From the NCBI GenBank assembly GCA_025963775.1, contig JAOQAD010000024.1:1-64000 (forward strand): 64,000 bases of DNA, in the 5' to 3' direction. The notes below the pieces were generated by a model, which saw only the letters and a program-made list of their open reading frames with translations, was not told the origin of the DNA and did not search any database. The position numbers and the translations under genes were made by a program. This document shows positions 34,480 to 44,210 of the stretch, in pieces (position 1 is the stretch's first letter; each line of letters begins with the position of its first letter). Origin of the DNA: Bacteroidota bacterium (lineage in GTDB: Bacteria; Bacteroidota; Bacteroidia; 2-12-FULL-35-15).

Positions 34480-35565
34480 TTAATTATTTAATTTAGAATT
34501 CCGGTTTCTCAACAAGTGATCTGCCATTACCAGCGCCGCCATTGCTTCCACGATTGGCACTGCGCGGGGCAGTACGCAAGGATCATGCCTGCCTTTGCCC
34601 ATGATCTCGGCTGCTTCTCCTGCTGAATTCACTGTGTCCTGCTGCTGCATGATGGTGGCTACAGGCTTGAACGCCACTTTAAAATAAATGTCCTCTCCAT
34701 TGCTGATCCCGCCCTGGATGCCACCGGAATGATTTGTTTTTGTATGGATCGAATTGTTGCCTTGAATAAAAATATCGTTGTGGGCTGAACCGTTCATTTT
34801 CACGCCTTCAAAGCCGCTTCCGTATTCAAACCCTTTAACCGCATTGATGCTGAGCATCGCTTTTCCAAGGTCGGCATGCAGCTTATCGAACACAGGCTCA
34901 CCAAGTCCTGCAGGCGTCCCTGTGATCACACAGGAAATTGTTCCGCCAACCGTATCACCGGCTTTGCGTACCTGTTCTATTTTGCTGATCATCGTTTCAG
35001 CGATCAGCGCATCCGGGCAGCGTACAATATTCGAATCGGTCGTATTCAAATCCAGCTCATGATAATCTTTCAGTAATTTAATATCGCCAACCTGCGAAGT
35101 ATATGCATGTACAGAAATATCGTATTGCTTCAGCAGCAGCTTTGCAATGGCGCCGGCCACTACCCTGCTCACGGTTTCCCGTGCCGATGAGCGCCCGCCG
35201 CCGCGATGGTCGCGCATGCCGTATTTTGCATCGTAGGTATAATCTGCATGCGAAGGACGGTATACATCCTTGTTATGTTCGTAATCTTTTGATTTCTGGT
35301 CTTCATTGCGGATGATGAAGCCGATAGGAGTTCCCATTGTTTTGCCTTCAAAGATCCCGGAAAGGAATTCAACCCGGTCGCTTTCCCTGCGCTGGCTCAC
35401 AATGTGTGACTGCCCAGGCTTTCTCCGGTCAAGCTCCGATTGGATAAACTCCATATCCATGCTCAGGCCGGCCGGGCAGCCATCGATCACTCCTCCCGTT
35501 GCCTCGCCGTGCGACTCGCCAAAAGTGCTGAGAATAAAGAGTTTTCCGAATGAGTTGCCTGCCAT
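34480..35565 (-). CDS. aroC: Chorismate synthase
   Basis: 361 aa, normal length. Begins [15 protein letters not shown] and shows [26 protein letters not shown], then [14 protein letters not shown], which are the FMN/substrate-binding signatures. It makes chorismate from EPSP, the last step of the shikimate pathway. Own promoter box at 35586-35593; no other aro gene adjacent. Confidence 0.97.
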   Translation of the reverse strand: MAGNSFGKLFILSTFGESHGEATGGVIDGCPAGLSMDMEFIQSELDRRKPGQSHIVSQRRESDRVEFLSGIFEGKTMGTPIGFIIRNEDQKSKDYEHNKDVYRPSHADYTYDAKYGMRDHRGGGRSSARETVSRVVAGAIAKLLLKQYDISVHAYTSQVGDIKLLKDYHELDLNTTDSNIVRCPDALIAETMISKIEQVRKAGDTVGGTISCVITGTPAGLGEPVFDKLHADLGKAMLSINAVKGFEYGSGFEGVKMNGSAHNDIFIQGNNSIHTKTNHSGGIQGGISNGEDIYFKVAFKPVATIMQQQDTVNSAGEAAEIMGKGRHDPCVLPRAVPIVEAMAALVMADHLLRNRNSKLNN

Positions 35566-35585
35566 AGGATCGTTTACAAAACAAA

Positions 35586-35593
35586 CAAATTTA
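35586..35593 (-). promoter_or_regulatory. Bacteroidota -7 box (TAAATTTG) of aroC
   Basis: Minus strand TAAATTTG, exact TAnnTTTG, 20 bp upstream of the aroC start. TTCG stands near the -33 position. Confidence 0.6.
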
Positions 35594-35620
35594 GTGAATT
35601 ATACTAAGGAATGCGAACGC

Positions 35621-36700
35621 TTAATTATAAATAATTTTTTGTGTGAAACTGCCTTTTTCAGCAGTGATCCGCACAAAATAAATGCCTTTGTCAAAGCGTG
35701 TGAGATCAAGCTCTTTGGCATAATTCCCGGCATACTTTGCCAGCGTTTCCCTGTAAACGCTGCGCCCGGAAATATCGGTGATTGTAATCATCACATCTTC
35801 TGAAGAAACTGAGCTAAAACTAAGCTGAAAAATACCGTTCGAGGGATTGGGCTCCACCTTGAAACCCATTATTCCACTTGCAGCTTCCGGCACTGACAAA
35901 GCCGGATTGCAGAGCGCCGGCGCGGTATACACCTGGTTGGCATTGCAGGAGGAGTTGGCTGAAAAGATAGCTGTGACAAAACAACTGGAGCCATTGGCGC
36001 CTAAGCCGCTAAGCGTGTAATTGGCCGGGCTCATGAATGGCGGATTAAAAGTCTGGCTTCCGCCGCAGCTGCCGAAAACAGTGAGTGTACCGGTTGTTGG
36101 AGGGTTTGTAAAATTCATCGTCCCGGTTACATTATAGGTATTGGTAGCCGGGTTGCAGGCGCCGGGCACAGCAGTCATTGAACTGAAAGTACATGGCAGC
36201 ACACAGGAAGCAACACCTGTACCGCCCGATTGCTCATACGAAAGCGTTGCAGGCATGCCTGAATAGTCGGACACCATCACCATATAATAAGAGCCGGCAA
36301 TGGCAGAAGGAATAGTTACATTGACCTGGTTATCGGTGGAATAGTCGCAGCCCAGGATATGCGCCGCATCCAGCTGTGAATAGCATACTCCCGAAAGGCT
36401 GGAAAAAGGCCCCCAGTAAATAAAATCAATGTCGATGGGATCATCTGCAGGGTCGGTTCCGGCGCCGGTAATGATGATGCTGCCGGAAGTGGTCACATGA
36501 ACAGAAAACCAGTAAGGGCTGAGCTGCGCGCCGAGGCAGCCGTAATCGGGCCCTGCAGGTGCAGGCGTTCCGGGCGTCATGGTATAGCTGTATGTTGTTC
36601 CTGTACAAAAAGGAAGCGCCGACATACAGCTGTCCTGCGCTTTTATTAAATTCAAATTAAACAGAAAGCAAGCGGCAAACAACACTATAATTTTTTTCAT
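35621..36700 (-). CDS. Secreted protein with type A T9SS C-terminal sorting signal
   Basis: 359 aa with a signal peptide (LFAACFLFNLNLIKAQ). Cys-rich beta domains fill the middle (SCMSALPFCTGTTYSYTM start; CTFSSMTAVPGACNP). The C-terminal ~75 residues form the type A sorting domain: VEPNPSNGIFQLSF, the repeat ITDISGRSVYRE and GIYFVRITAEKGSFTQKIIYN end. The T9SS should export it to the surface and cleave this tail. Binding partner unknown. Confidence 0.88.
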   Translation of the reverse strand: MKKIIVLFAACFLFNLNLIKAQDSCMSALPFCTGTTYSYTMTPGTPAPAGPDYGCLGAQLSPYWFSVHVTTSGSIIITGAGTDPADDPIDIDFIYWGPFSSLSGVCYSQLDAAHILGCDYSTDNQVNVTIPSAIAGSYYMVMVSDYSGMPATLSYEQSGGTGVASCVLPCTFSSMTAVPGACNPATNTYNVTGTMNFTNPPTTGTLTVFGSCGGSQTFNPPFMSPANYTLSGLGANGSSCFVTAIFSANSSCNANQVYTAPALCNPALSVPEAASGIMGFKVEPNPSNGIFQLSFSSVSSEDVMITITDISGRSVYRETLAKYAGNYAKELDLTRFDKGIYFVRITAEKGSFTQKIIYN

Positions 36701-36764
36701 TAACCCTATTTTTTTGATCCTATAAAAGTAATTCTTTCTACTTTAGATGACAAATTAATAATGA

Positions 36765-38012
36765 ATGAAAATCCTTATAAAGAACATAAAGCAGCTGGTT
36801 GGCATTGAAGAGGAAGCGCGCCTGAAAGTGAGCGGCGCCGACATGAAAAAACTGGAATGCATTGAACAGGCATGGCTTGCGATCGAAGATGATAAAATTG
36901 TGGGATTCGGGAAAATGGACGATTGGGAAGGGATCAGCGACTGGAAAGGCTTAACGGTGATCGATGCTTCGGATAAGATTGTGATGCCCTGCTATTGCGA
37001 CAGCCACACGCACATTGTATATGCAGGCAGCCGTGAAGGGGAATTTGTGGACAGGATCAACGGATTAACCTACGAGCAGATCTTCGAACGCGGAGGCGGG
37101 ATCCTGAACTCAGCGAAAAAACTGCAGGATGCCACAGAAGAAGAACTGGTTGAAAGCGCGCTCAAACGCCTTGATGAGATCATGAAGCAGGGAACAGGCG
37201 CAGTGGAGATCAAAAGCGGGTATGGCCTAAGCACGGAAGCCGAATTGAAAATGCTGCGTGTGATCCGTAAATTAAAAGAGCGCAGCCCTTTAACGATCAA
37301 AGCTACATTCCTTGGTGCACATGCTGTTCCGGCGGAATTAAAGAACGACAAGCGCAAGTACATCGACATCATCATCAACGAAATGATGCCGCAGATCGGG
37401 AGCGAACAGCTGGCGGATTATTGCGATGTGTTCTGCGAGCAAAATTATTTTAGCAAAGAAGAAACGATCGAGATCCTGATAGCAGGAAAAAAATACGGGA
37501 TGACACCGAAAGTGCATGCCGAGCAGCTCAGCAATTCCGGCGGTGTACTTGCCGGCGTGGAAGTTGGCGCCATCAGCGTGGACCATCTTGAATACGTAGG
37601 CGATACCGAAATTGAAGCATTAAAGGGCTCGGTTACTATGCCGACCGTTCTGCCCGGTGCAGCTTTCTTTCTCAGCCTTCCCTTTCCTCCTGCCCGTAAA
37701 ATGATGGATGCAGGATTGCCTGTGGCCATTGCTTCCGATTATAATCCCGGCAGCAGCCCGAGCGGGAACATGAACCTGATGCTTTCCATCTGCTGCGTGC
37801 AGTACAGGATGACGCCCGAAGAAGCCATTAACGCAGCAACCATTAATTCCGCTTATGCGATGGACTTAAGCAAAACCCACGGCAGCATCGCGGTCGGGAA
37901 GCAGGCGAATGTGTTCATCACAACCGAAATCCCTTCCTATGCCTTTATACCATATTCGTTCGGAAGTAATTTGGTGGAAACAGTGATCATTAACGGGAAA
38001 GTGATCAGCTAA
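36765..38012 (+). CDS. hutI: Imidazolonepropionase
   Basis: 415 aa, family length. Metal-binding motif DSHTHIVYAG near 85-95, with the other ligands in HAVPAELKN, KVHAEQLSN and ASDYNPGSSPS. It hydrolyses imidazolonepropionate to N-formimidoyl-glutamate in histidine breakdown. First gene of a three-gene unit with hutG (24-bp gap) and ftcD. The two upstream enzymes, HutH and HutU, are not in this window. Confidence 0.96.
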   Translation: MKILIKNIKQLVGIEEEARLKVSGADMKKLECIEQAWLAIEDDKIVGFGKMDDWEGISDWKGLTVIDASDKIVMPCYCDSHTHIVYAGSREGEFVDRINGLTYEQIFERGGGILNSAKKLQDATEEELVESALKRLDEIMKQGTGAVEIKSGYGLSTEAELKMLRVIRKLKERSPLTIKATFLGAHAVPAELKNDKRKYIDIIINEMMPQIGSEQLADYCDVFCEQNYFSKEETIEILIAGKKYGMTPKVHAEQLSNSGGVLAGVEVGAISVDHLEYVGDTEIEALKGSVTMPTVLPGAAFFLSLPFPPARKMMDAGLPVAIASDYNPGSSPSGNMNLMLSICCVQYRMTPEEAINAATINSAYAMDLSKTHGSIAVGKQANVFITTEIPSYAFIPYSFGSNLVETVIINGKVIS

Positions 38013-38036
38013 AATTTCCCGTACTTTATTTAATTT

Positions 38037-39068
38037 ATGAAGCATTTAAAGCGCTACACCAAAGAATACATCACAAGCCTTACCCGCAAACGTTCCGGCG
38101 AAACAAAGCTGGGCGAATGCGTCCAGACACTCTCATCGGGCATTTCAGAATTAAAAGATTCATCCGCGAAATTTGTTTTGCTTGGATTGCCGGAAGACAT
38201 CGGCATACGCGCCAACCTTGGCCGCGGCGGCGCACACACAGCCTGGCAGCCTGCGTTGAGCAACATCCTCAACATGCAGAGCAATGCTTTTTTAAAAGGC
38301 GATGAGCTGCTGATACTGGGTCATGTAAATTTTGATGATCTGATGAAAGAGTCGGAACATGCCGATGTAAAAGGCTTACGGGCGCTTACGGCAGAAGCGG
38401 ATGAACGTGTTTTTGAAACGATCAGGGTGATCGTGGCTGCAGGAAAGATCCCGGTCGTGATCGGCGGGGGACACAACAATTCCTATGGCAATATCAAAGG
38501 AACTGCGCAGGGATTACTGGATTGCAGGAAGATCAGCGAGGCAAAGATCAATGTCATCAATTCCGATGCACACACCGATTTCCGGGCGATGGAAGGCCGT
38601 CACAGCGGGAATGGCTTCAGCTACGCCTTTCAGGAAGGATTCCTTAACAGGTATGCAGTTGTCGGCCTGCACGAAAATTACAATTCCCAGAACGTACTGG
38701 AAGAACTGAAGAAGTATCCAAAGCAGATCCAATTCTCCTTCTTTGAAGATATTTTCGTCCGCGAGGAATTAAGCTTTAAGGAAGCCGTGCGCTATGCAAC
38801 GGGATTTACAAAAGAAGGCTTTTGCGGCATCGAGCTCGACATGGATACCGTGCAGAACATACCATCCAGCGCAAAGACCTCGAGCGGGATCAGCGCCAAC
38901 CAGGCAAGGCAGTATGTTACCTGGTGTGCAAAGAACACAAATGCTGCTTACCTTCACATCGCGGAAGCGGCGCCCGTATTATCGCATATAAAAACCGATA
39001 ACAAAACCGGGAAATTAATTGCATATTTGGTAACGGATTTTATAAAAGGATTTAATTCAATAAAATAG
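38037..39068 (+). CDS. hutG: Formimidoylglutamase (arginase/ureohydrolase family)
   Basis: 343 aa. The ureohydrolase metal motifs are GGGHNNSYG (~141; the usual Asp after His is Asn), NSDAHTDFR (~177) and IELDMDTVQ (~262). These bind two Mn ions in the family. In this operon the substrate is formimidoyl-glutamate or a derivative. An FtcD in the same operon already removes the formimino group, so the roles may overlap or the substrates differ. The stop is 8 bp before ftcD. Confidence 0.88.
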   Translation: MKHLKRYTKEYITSLTRKRSGETKLGECVQTLSSGISELKDSSAKFVLLGLPEDIGIRANLGRGGAHTAWQPALSNILNMQSNAFLKGDELLILGHVNFDDLMKESEHADVKGLRALTAEADERVFETIRVIVAAGKIPVVIGGGHNNSYGNIKGTAQGLLDCRKISEAKINVINSDAHTDFRAMEGRHSGNGFSYAFQEGFLNRYAVVGLHENYNSQNVLEELKKYPKQIQFSFFEDIFVREELSFKEAVRYATGFTKEGFCGIELDMDTVQNIPSSAKTSSGISANQARQYVTWCAKNTNAAYLHIAEAAPVLSHIKTDNKTGKLIAYLVTDFIKGFNSIK

Positions 39069-39076
39069 TCAAAACA

Positions 39077-40759
39077 ATGAACCAGCTAATCGAGTGCGTT
39101 CCGAATTTCAGCGAAGGGAACGACATGAACATCATTAAGCAGATCACGAACGAGATCGAAGCAGTGGAAGGAGTTAAATTACTGAATGTCGACCCGGGCA
39201 AGGCTACCAACAGGACGGTAGTAACATTTGTAGGCGAACCGCAGGCGGTGATCACGGCGGCATTTTTCGCGATCAAAAAAGCAGGCGAGCTGATCGATAT
39301 GAGCAAACACAAAGGCGAGCATCCGCGGATGGGCGCAACCGATGTTTGTCCGCTGATCCCGATCGCCGGAATTACTATGGAAGAAACTGCAGAATATGCA
39401 AAGAAGCTGGCAGAGCGCGTTGGGAAAGAATTAGACATTGCCGTTTATTTATATGAAGCCGCACAGGCTAACAAGCAGCGCAGCAACCTTTCGGTGATCC
39501 GCGCAGGAGAATACGAAGGCTTTTTCAAAAAGATCAAATTACCGGAATGGAAGCCGGATTTCGGGCCTGCTGAACATTCGGCCAGATCAGGCTCTACGGT
39601 GATCGGGGCGCGTGATTTCCTCGTGGCGTATAACATCAACTTAAATACTACTTCCACCCGCAGGGCCAATGCCATTGCCTTTGATGTGCGTGAAGCGGGG
39701 CGTGTGAAGCGTGAAGGAAATCCCGTTACAGGAAAGATCGTAACGGATGAAAAAGGAAATCCGGTGAACATCCCGGGATCGCTGAAATCGGTAAAGGCCA
39801 TCGGCTGGTACATCGAGGAATACGGTATTGCGCAGATCTCCATGAACCTCACGAATATTACCGTAACGCCTGTGCACATTGCCTTTGACGAGGTATGCAA
39901 AAAAGCGAATGAGCGCGGCATCCGTGTTACCGGCTCGGAGCTGGTCGGGCTGATTCCCCTGAAAGCATTGCTGGATGCAGGAAAATATTTTCTTGAAAAA
40001 CAAAACCGCTCTACCGGGATCTCGGAAAAAGAGCTGATCAAAATTGCGGTAAAATCGCTGGGGCTGGATGAATTAGCGCCATTCAAACCGGAAGAGCGCA
40101 TCATTGAATACCTGCTGAAAGATGTAAGCCAGGCGCGGCTGATCCGCATGGACCTTGTTGAATTTGCAAATGAAACGGCCAGTGAAAGCCCTGCGCCGGG
40201 CGGCGGATCTATATCTGCTTACATTGGCGCACTCGGAATTTCATTAGGCACCATGGTTGCGAACCTGTCCTCGCACAAACCGGGCTGGGATGAGCGCTGG
40301 AAAGAATTTTCCGACTGGGCTGAAAAAGGCCAGCATTTTAAAAATGAATTATTGAAAATGGTGGATGAGGATACGAATGCATTCAACAGGATCATGACCG
40401 CATTTGGTTTGCCGAAAGCGACCGATGAGGAAAAGAAAGCCCGTACCGCGGCCATACAGGAAGCTACAAAATACGCAACGGAAGTGCCTTTCAAAGTCAT
40501 GAAGCTGTGCTACGATTCAATGGAAGTGATCAAAGCAATGGCAGAAACAGGCAATCCTAATTCGGTTACAGATGCCGGCGTTGGCGCGCTCTGTGCACGC
40601 TCCGCTGTGATGGGCGCTTTCCTGAATGTAAAAATAAACGCTGCCGGACTTACTGATAAAGACTTTGCAGGGAAACTAATTGCAGAAGGAAACGTAATAG
40701 AAGAAAAAACGCAGCAGCTGGAAACAGAGATCCTGGAGCTGGTGAACAGCAAGATCTGA
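39077..40759 (+). CDS. ftcD: Bifunctional glutamate formimidoyltransferase / formimidoyltetrahydrofolate cyclodeaminase
   Basis: 560 aa, two fused domains. Residues ~1-335 are the transferase (MNQLIECVPNFSEGND start; HPRMGATDVCPLIPI near 77-91). Residues ~350-560 are the helical cyclodeaminase (FANETASESPAPGGGSISAY start at ~367). Together they move the formimino group to THF and release ammonia to give methenyl-THF plus glutamate. The fused form is typical of animals and some Bacteroidota. Last gene of the hut cluster. Confidence 0.95.
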   Translation: MNQLIECVPNFSEGNDMNIIKQITNEIEAVEGVKLLNVDPGKATNRTVVTFVGEPQAVITAAFFAIKKAGELIDMSKHKGEHPRMGATDVCPLIPIAGITMEETAEYAKKLAERVGKELDIAVYLYEAAQANKQRSNLSVIRAGEYEGFFKKIKLPEWKPDFGPAEHSARSGSTVIGARDFLVAYNINLNTTSTRRANAIAFDVREAGRVKREGNPVTGKIVTDEKGNPVNIPGSLKSVKAIGWYIEEYGIAQISMNLTNITVTPVHIAFDEVCKKANERGIRVTGSELVGLIPLKALLDAGKYFLEKQNRSTGISEKELIKIAVKSLGLDELAPFKPEERIIEYLLKDVSQARLIRMDLVEFANETASESPAPGGGSISAYIGALGISLGTMVANLSSHKPGWDERWKEFSDWAEKGQHFKNELLKMVDEDTNAFNRIMTAFGLPKATDEEKKARTAAIQEATKYATEVPFKVMKLCYDSMEVIKAMAETGNPNSVTDAGVGALCARSAVMGAFLNVKINAAGLTDKDFAGKLIAEGNVIEEKTQQLETEILELVNSKI

Positions 40760-40789
40760 TCAGTGCGCGTTGTCATACAAAAGATAATG

Positions 40790-40855
40790 TAATGGCTCAG
40801 GCGCTTTCCCGGCTTCGCTCGAAATGACAGCGTCTTGAGTCACTTCGAGCGAACT
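40790..40855. repeat. Divergent copy of the CACTTCGAG-type repeat
   Basis: Contains CGGCTTCGCTCGAAATGACAGC and GAGTCACTTCGAGCGAAC, facing ends of one degenerate hairpin-type repeat. Less similar to the copies at 12.2-13.5 kb. Confidence 0.5.
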
Positions 40856-40887
40856 TAGCAATAAAATAATAGTTTAAAACACAACCA

Positions 40888-43179
40888 ATGAGCTTCCCAA
40901 AACGATTTAAAAAGACCCTTCAAAAGCACCCTGCATTCAGGAGGATCTTTTATTCGTTCTATTTCAGGCTCATCCTGCTCGACTTTAAAAAGAACCAGCT
41001 GCTGATCGTTTTCTGGCTGGTCTTTTTCGGCATCATCACCAACAAGGTGGCCCCGAGATACGGCGTAGCCTACCTTTTCTGGGGGCCGGAGTATTTCGAT
41101 CACATCAGCTACATCGCTTATTTCATTACAGGCTTTGCCTGCGGCGGATTCATCATGTCGTACAACATTGCGAGCTATATCAAGAACGGGTTCCGCTTCC
41201 CTTTCCTTGCCACGCTCCGCAATCCCTTCATGAAGTACTGCCTCAACAACTTTTTTTTCCCGCTTACCTTCACCCTGCTCTATTGCTCCAAGATCTTTTT
41301 CTTCCTGCAGGATGAAGGAAATTTTGCAACCTGGGAGATCCTGCTGATGATCATCAGCTTCATTGCAGGCAATCTCTTTTTTATCTTCCTTGCCTTCACG
41401 TATTTCTTCCGTACCAATAAGAACATCACAAAACTATACGGCATCCAGAGCTCGGAGCTTTCGGTCAACAAGGCAAAAGAAAGGCCGATGCATAATGCTA
41501 ACGGCGAACGTAATCCTTACCTGATCAAGGAATCCCGCGACTGGTATGTGGAAACCTACCTGATCACTCCCTTCAAGATCCGCCTGGTGCGATCGGTGCG
41601 GCATTACAAGAAGGAAATGCTCAAGGCTGTGTTACAGCAGAATCATAAAGCGGCTTTCCTGTTCCAGATCCTGACCATCATCAGCCTGATCTCGCTCGGG
41701 CTCTGCTCCAGCTTCTCAGCCTTTGAAATTCCCGCAAGCGCCAGTATTTTCTTATTGTTCACCATGTTCCTGATGCTGTTCAGCTCCTTTTATACCTGGT
41801 TCCGGGGCTGGTCGACCATCATCTTCTTCAGCTTTCTCATCGCCTTCAATTATCTTCACAAGGTAGATTTTCTCTCGAACCAGAACAGGGCTTACGGGCT
41901 CAATTACCAGAGTACGAAGGCGATTTACGACTACGATCATTTCAAGCAGATCGACCTGAATTACGAGAACCTTAATAAGGACCGGAATGCCACGCTCGAT
42001 ATTCTCAACAAGTGGAAAGTAAAGAACACAGATTCTTCCGATCCATCGCGCAAGCCGAAAATGGTGTTCGTGAATGTGAGCGGCGGCGGCTCCCGCTCTT
42101 CACTGTGGACATTGTACACACTTCAATATACCGACAGCCTTTCGGGTGGGAAACTGATGAGCCGTACCCAGCTGATGACCGGCTCATCCGGAGGAATGGT
42201 GGGTGCAGCTTATATCCGGGAGCTGTATTTACTGAAGCAACAGGGGAAAGTTTCCAGTTATTATTCGCCCGAATACCGCACCAACATCTCCAAGGATATT
42301 TTAAACCCGATCGCATTTACTGTCGCCACCAGCGAATGGCTCTTTCCTTTAAAAAGCTTTATGGTGGATGATCACAAATATTCACAGGACCGTGGCTATG
42401 CCTTTGAGCAGCGCCTCGAAGAGAACACCGGCAATGTATTCGACAAGCGGCTGGAAGATTACAGGATGCCGGAAGCCAACTCCTACATCCCGATGATGAT
42501 CTTCTCGCCTTCCATTGTAAACGACGGAAGGAAGATGCTGATCTCCCCACAGGGCATTTCCTACATTACGCAGAATGCCAAAGCAGACAAGACCACCTAT
42601 AACAAATTGTTTGATGCGCTGGAATATTCACGCTTCTTCAAGGAGCAGAATGCAAAGAACACTTTGTTTACGAGTGTGCTTCGGATGAGCGCCACCTTCC
42701 CGTACATTTCGCCAGTAGTCTCACTTCCAAGCGAGCCGAGGATCGAGATCATGGATGCCGGCTTGCGCGATAATTACGGACTGGAAACCACCTTCCGGTT
42801 CATCAAGACCTTCAACGACTGGATCGCGGAGAACACGAGCGGGATCATCATCATCCAGATCAGGGACAAGCACAAGAATATCCCGATCGATGAGAATCCT
42901 TCACAAACGCTTGCCGAAGCATTGAGCAGGCCATTGGGCAGCTTTTACGGGAATTTGTTCCAGGTGCAGGATTTCAACCAGAACCAGCAGATCCAGATGG
43001 CCGATCTCTGGTGCAAAGCAAAGATCGATATCATTGATTTTGAATTGCGGAATGAGCTGAACGACCGCATTTCCCTCAGCTGGCACCTTACCAATAAGGA
43101 GAAGAAAAAGGTATCCGCATCGCTTTACCTCCCGGAGAACCAGGCTGCGATCAAAAAGCTGATGGAGCTGCTGAAGTAG
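40888..43179 (+). CDS. Multi-TM membrane protein with C-terminal patatin-like phospholipase domain
   Basis: 763 aa. Residues ~25-330 contain about seven TM helices (QLLIVFWLVFFGIITNKV; LFFIFLAFTYFF). The patatin part has the oxyanion loop VSGGGSRSSLW near 397, the nucleophile GSSGG near 432-436 (Ser434) and the catalytic Asp in DAGLRDNYG near 623. Patatin-like enzymes hydrolyse acyl lipids. Linkage to a long membrane domain is unusual and suggests action on membrane lipids on the cytoplasmic side. Not in an operon with hut; a repeat separates them. Confidence 0.82.
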   Translation: MSFPKRFKKTLQKHPAFRRIFYSFYFRLILLDFKKNQLLIVFWLVFFGIITNKVAPRYGVAYLFWGPEYFDHISYIAYFITGFACGGFIMSYNIASYIKNGFRFPFLATLRNPFMKYCLNNFFFPLTFTLLYCSKIFFFLQDEGNFATWEILLMIISFIAGNLFFIFLAFTYFFRTNKNITKLYGIQSSELSVNKAKERPMHNANGERNPYLIKESRDWYVETYLITPFKIRLVRSVRHYKKEMLKAVLQQNHKAAFLFQILTIISLISLGLCSSFSAFEIPASASIFLLFTMFLMLFSSFYTWFRGWSTIIFFSFLIAFNYLHKVDFLSNQNRAYGLNYQSTKAIYDYDHFKQIDLNYENLNKDRNATLDILNKWKVKNTDSSDPSRKPKMVFVNVSGGGSRSSLWTLYTLQYTDSLSGGKLMSRTQLMTGSSGGMVGAAYIRELYLLKQQGKVSSYYSPEYRTNISKDILNPIAFTVATSEWLFPLKSFMVDDHKYSQDRGYAFEQRLEENTGNVFDKRLEDYRMPEANSYIPMMIFSPSIVNDGRKMLISPQGISYITQNAKADKTTYNKLFDALEYSRFFKEQNAKNTLFTSVLRMSATFPYISPVVSLPSEPRIEIMDAGLRDNYGLETTFRFIKTFNDWIAENTSGIIIIQIRDKHKNIPIDENPSQTLAEALSRPLGSFYGNLFQVQDFNQNQQIQMADLWCKAKIDIIDFELRNELNDRISLSWHLTNKEKKKVSASLYLPENQAAIKKLMELLK

Positions 43180-43258
43180 TTTGTTGGCCCCCTCCGGGGC
43201 CCTGCAATTTCAGATGTACAATTTTCTAAAAACAGTTGGCTCTCCTGAGCCGGAAGCA

Positions 43259-43291
43259 TAAAAAAAACGCCCCGCAATATCTTGCGGGGCG
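43259..43291 (-). terminator. Rho-independent terminator of the 62-aa gene
   Basis: Minus strand CGCCCCGCAA / TTGCGGGGCG, a perfect 10-bp stem with a 4-base loop, followed by a run of Ts. It lies 20 bp past the stop codon of the small gene at 43312 and supports that gene being real. Confidence 0.9.
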
Positions 43292-43311
43292 CTGTTCAAA
43301 TAATTAATCCC

Positions 43312-43500
43312 TTAGTTTAAAACCATTTCGAAATGTTCAATGTTTTTCGATTTACGGATACTCAATGCTTTTGAGTAGTTCAGAATGTTACTGATCACAT
43401 TGTTTCCCGGTTCGTACGGAAATTCATTCATAGTATCAGCTTGTTCATTCATTTTGGTTGGGGATGTAATAATTTTTTTTGTAGTAGAGGTTTTGTTCAT
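43312..43500 (-). CDS. Small conserved-looking protein of unknown function
   Basis: 62 aa, MNKTSTTKKIITSPTK start and NILNYSKALSIRKSKNIEHF-type end. No signal peptide or TM helix. It is bracketed by two strong terminators (43259-43291 after it; 43563-43597 before it), so it is its own transcription unit, between the ECF sigma gene and the patatin gene. Similar short NYSKAL-containing proteins occur next to Bacteroidota genes in my memory, but I cannot confirm a family. Function unknown; a link to the neighbouring sigma factor is possible. Confidence 0.65.
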   Translation of the reverse strand: MNKTSTTKKIITSPTKMNEQADTMNEFPYEPGNNVISNILNYSKALSIRKSKNIEHFEMVLN

Positions 43501-43562
43501 TCAGTTGTTTTAGAGTTTATAGATGGATAACGGGACATATTTTACAATATTGCGATCTTATG

Positions 43563-43597
43563 AAAAAAAAATCCCCGGTAATTGGCTTACCGGGGAT
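43563..43597 (-). terminator. Rho-independent terminator of the ECF sigma gene
   Basis: Minus strand ATCCCCGGTAA / TTACCGGGGAT, a perfect 11-bp stem with a 5-base loop, followed by TTTTTTTT. It lies 6 bp past the sigma gene stop. Confidence 0.9.
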
Positions 43598-43603
43598 CAA
43601 TAG

Positions 43604-44206
43604 TTAAAAACTAACTGCAATTTCTTTCTCTTCGATCATCTTGCGCAGGTTGATCAGCGCGTATCTCATCCGGCCCAAAGCCGTGTTAATGCTCACATTT
43701 GTTTGCTCCGAGATCTCTTTGAAGCTCATATCATAATAATGACGCATCATTAATACTTCGCGCTGCTCTGCCGGCAGCATTTCCACAAGTTTCCTGATAT
43801 CTTTCCTGATCTGGCCCTGTACAATGGCCTGTTCGGCATTCTTATCCTCCATCGGGATCACGCTGAAGATGTCGAAATCGTCACCTTCCTCGTTTTTTCC
43901 TCCGCTGATAGTCGGCATGCGCTTATCGCGCCTGAAGCTGTCAATGATTAAGTTGTGTGAAATACGCAATACCCATGGAAGGAATTTGCCTTCCTCATTG
44001 TACTGCCCTTTTTTCAGGGTGTTGATTACTTTAAAGAAAGTATCCTGGAAAATGTCCTGGGCTACGGCCCTGTCCTTCACAGTCAGCATAATATAGCTGA
44101 AAATTCTGCGTTTGTGTCTTTGGATCAGTGTAGCGAGGGCGGATTCTTCACCTTTGATGTACCGGTTAACGAGTTCTTGATCGTCAACAAACTGCTGAAT
44201 AGACAT
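43604..44206 (-). CDS. RNA polymerase sigma-70 factor, ECF subfamily
   Basis: 200 aa. Region 2 is seen in FQDTFFKVINTLKKGQ and FLPWVLRISHNLIIDSFRRDKR; region 4 in LPAEQREVLMMRHYYDMSFKEISEQTNVSINTALGRMRYA, with the HTH. No anti-sigma gene is next to it, so control of activity is unclear. Translation uses a strong Shine-Dalgarno (44211-44220) that is rare in this phylum, and transcription starts at an exact consensus promoter about 190 bp upstream. Confidence 0.92.
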   Translation of the reverse strand: MSIQQFVDDQELVNRYIKGEESALATLIQRHKRRIFSYIMLTVKDRAVAQDIFQDTFFKVINTLKKGQYNEEGKFLPWVLRISHNLIIDSFRRDKRMPTISGGKNEEGDDFDIFSVIPMEDKNAEQAIVQGQIRKDIRKLVEMLPAEQREVLMMRHYYDMSFKEISEQTNVSINTALGRMRYALINLRKMIEEKEIAVSF

Positions 44207-44210
44207 AGTT

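Noticed and set aside
36765-40759. Complete histidine-use operon
   Set aside because: HutH and HutU are absent from the window, so only the lower part is called.
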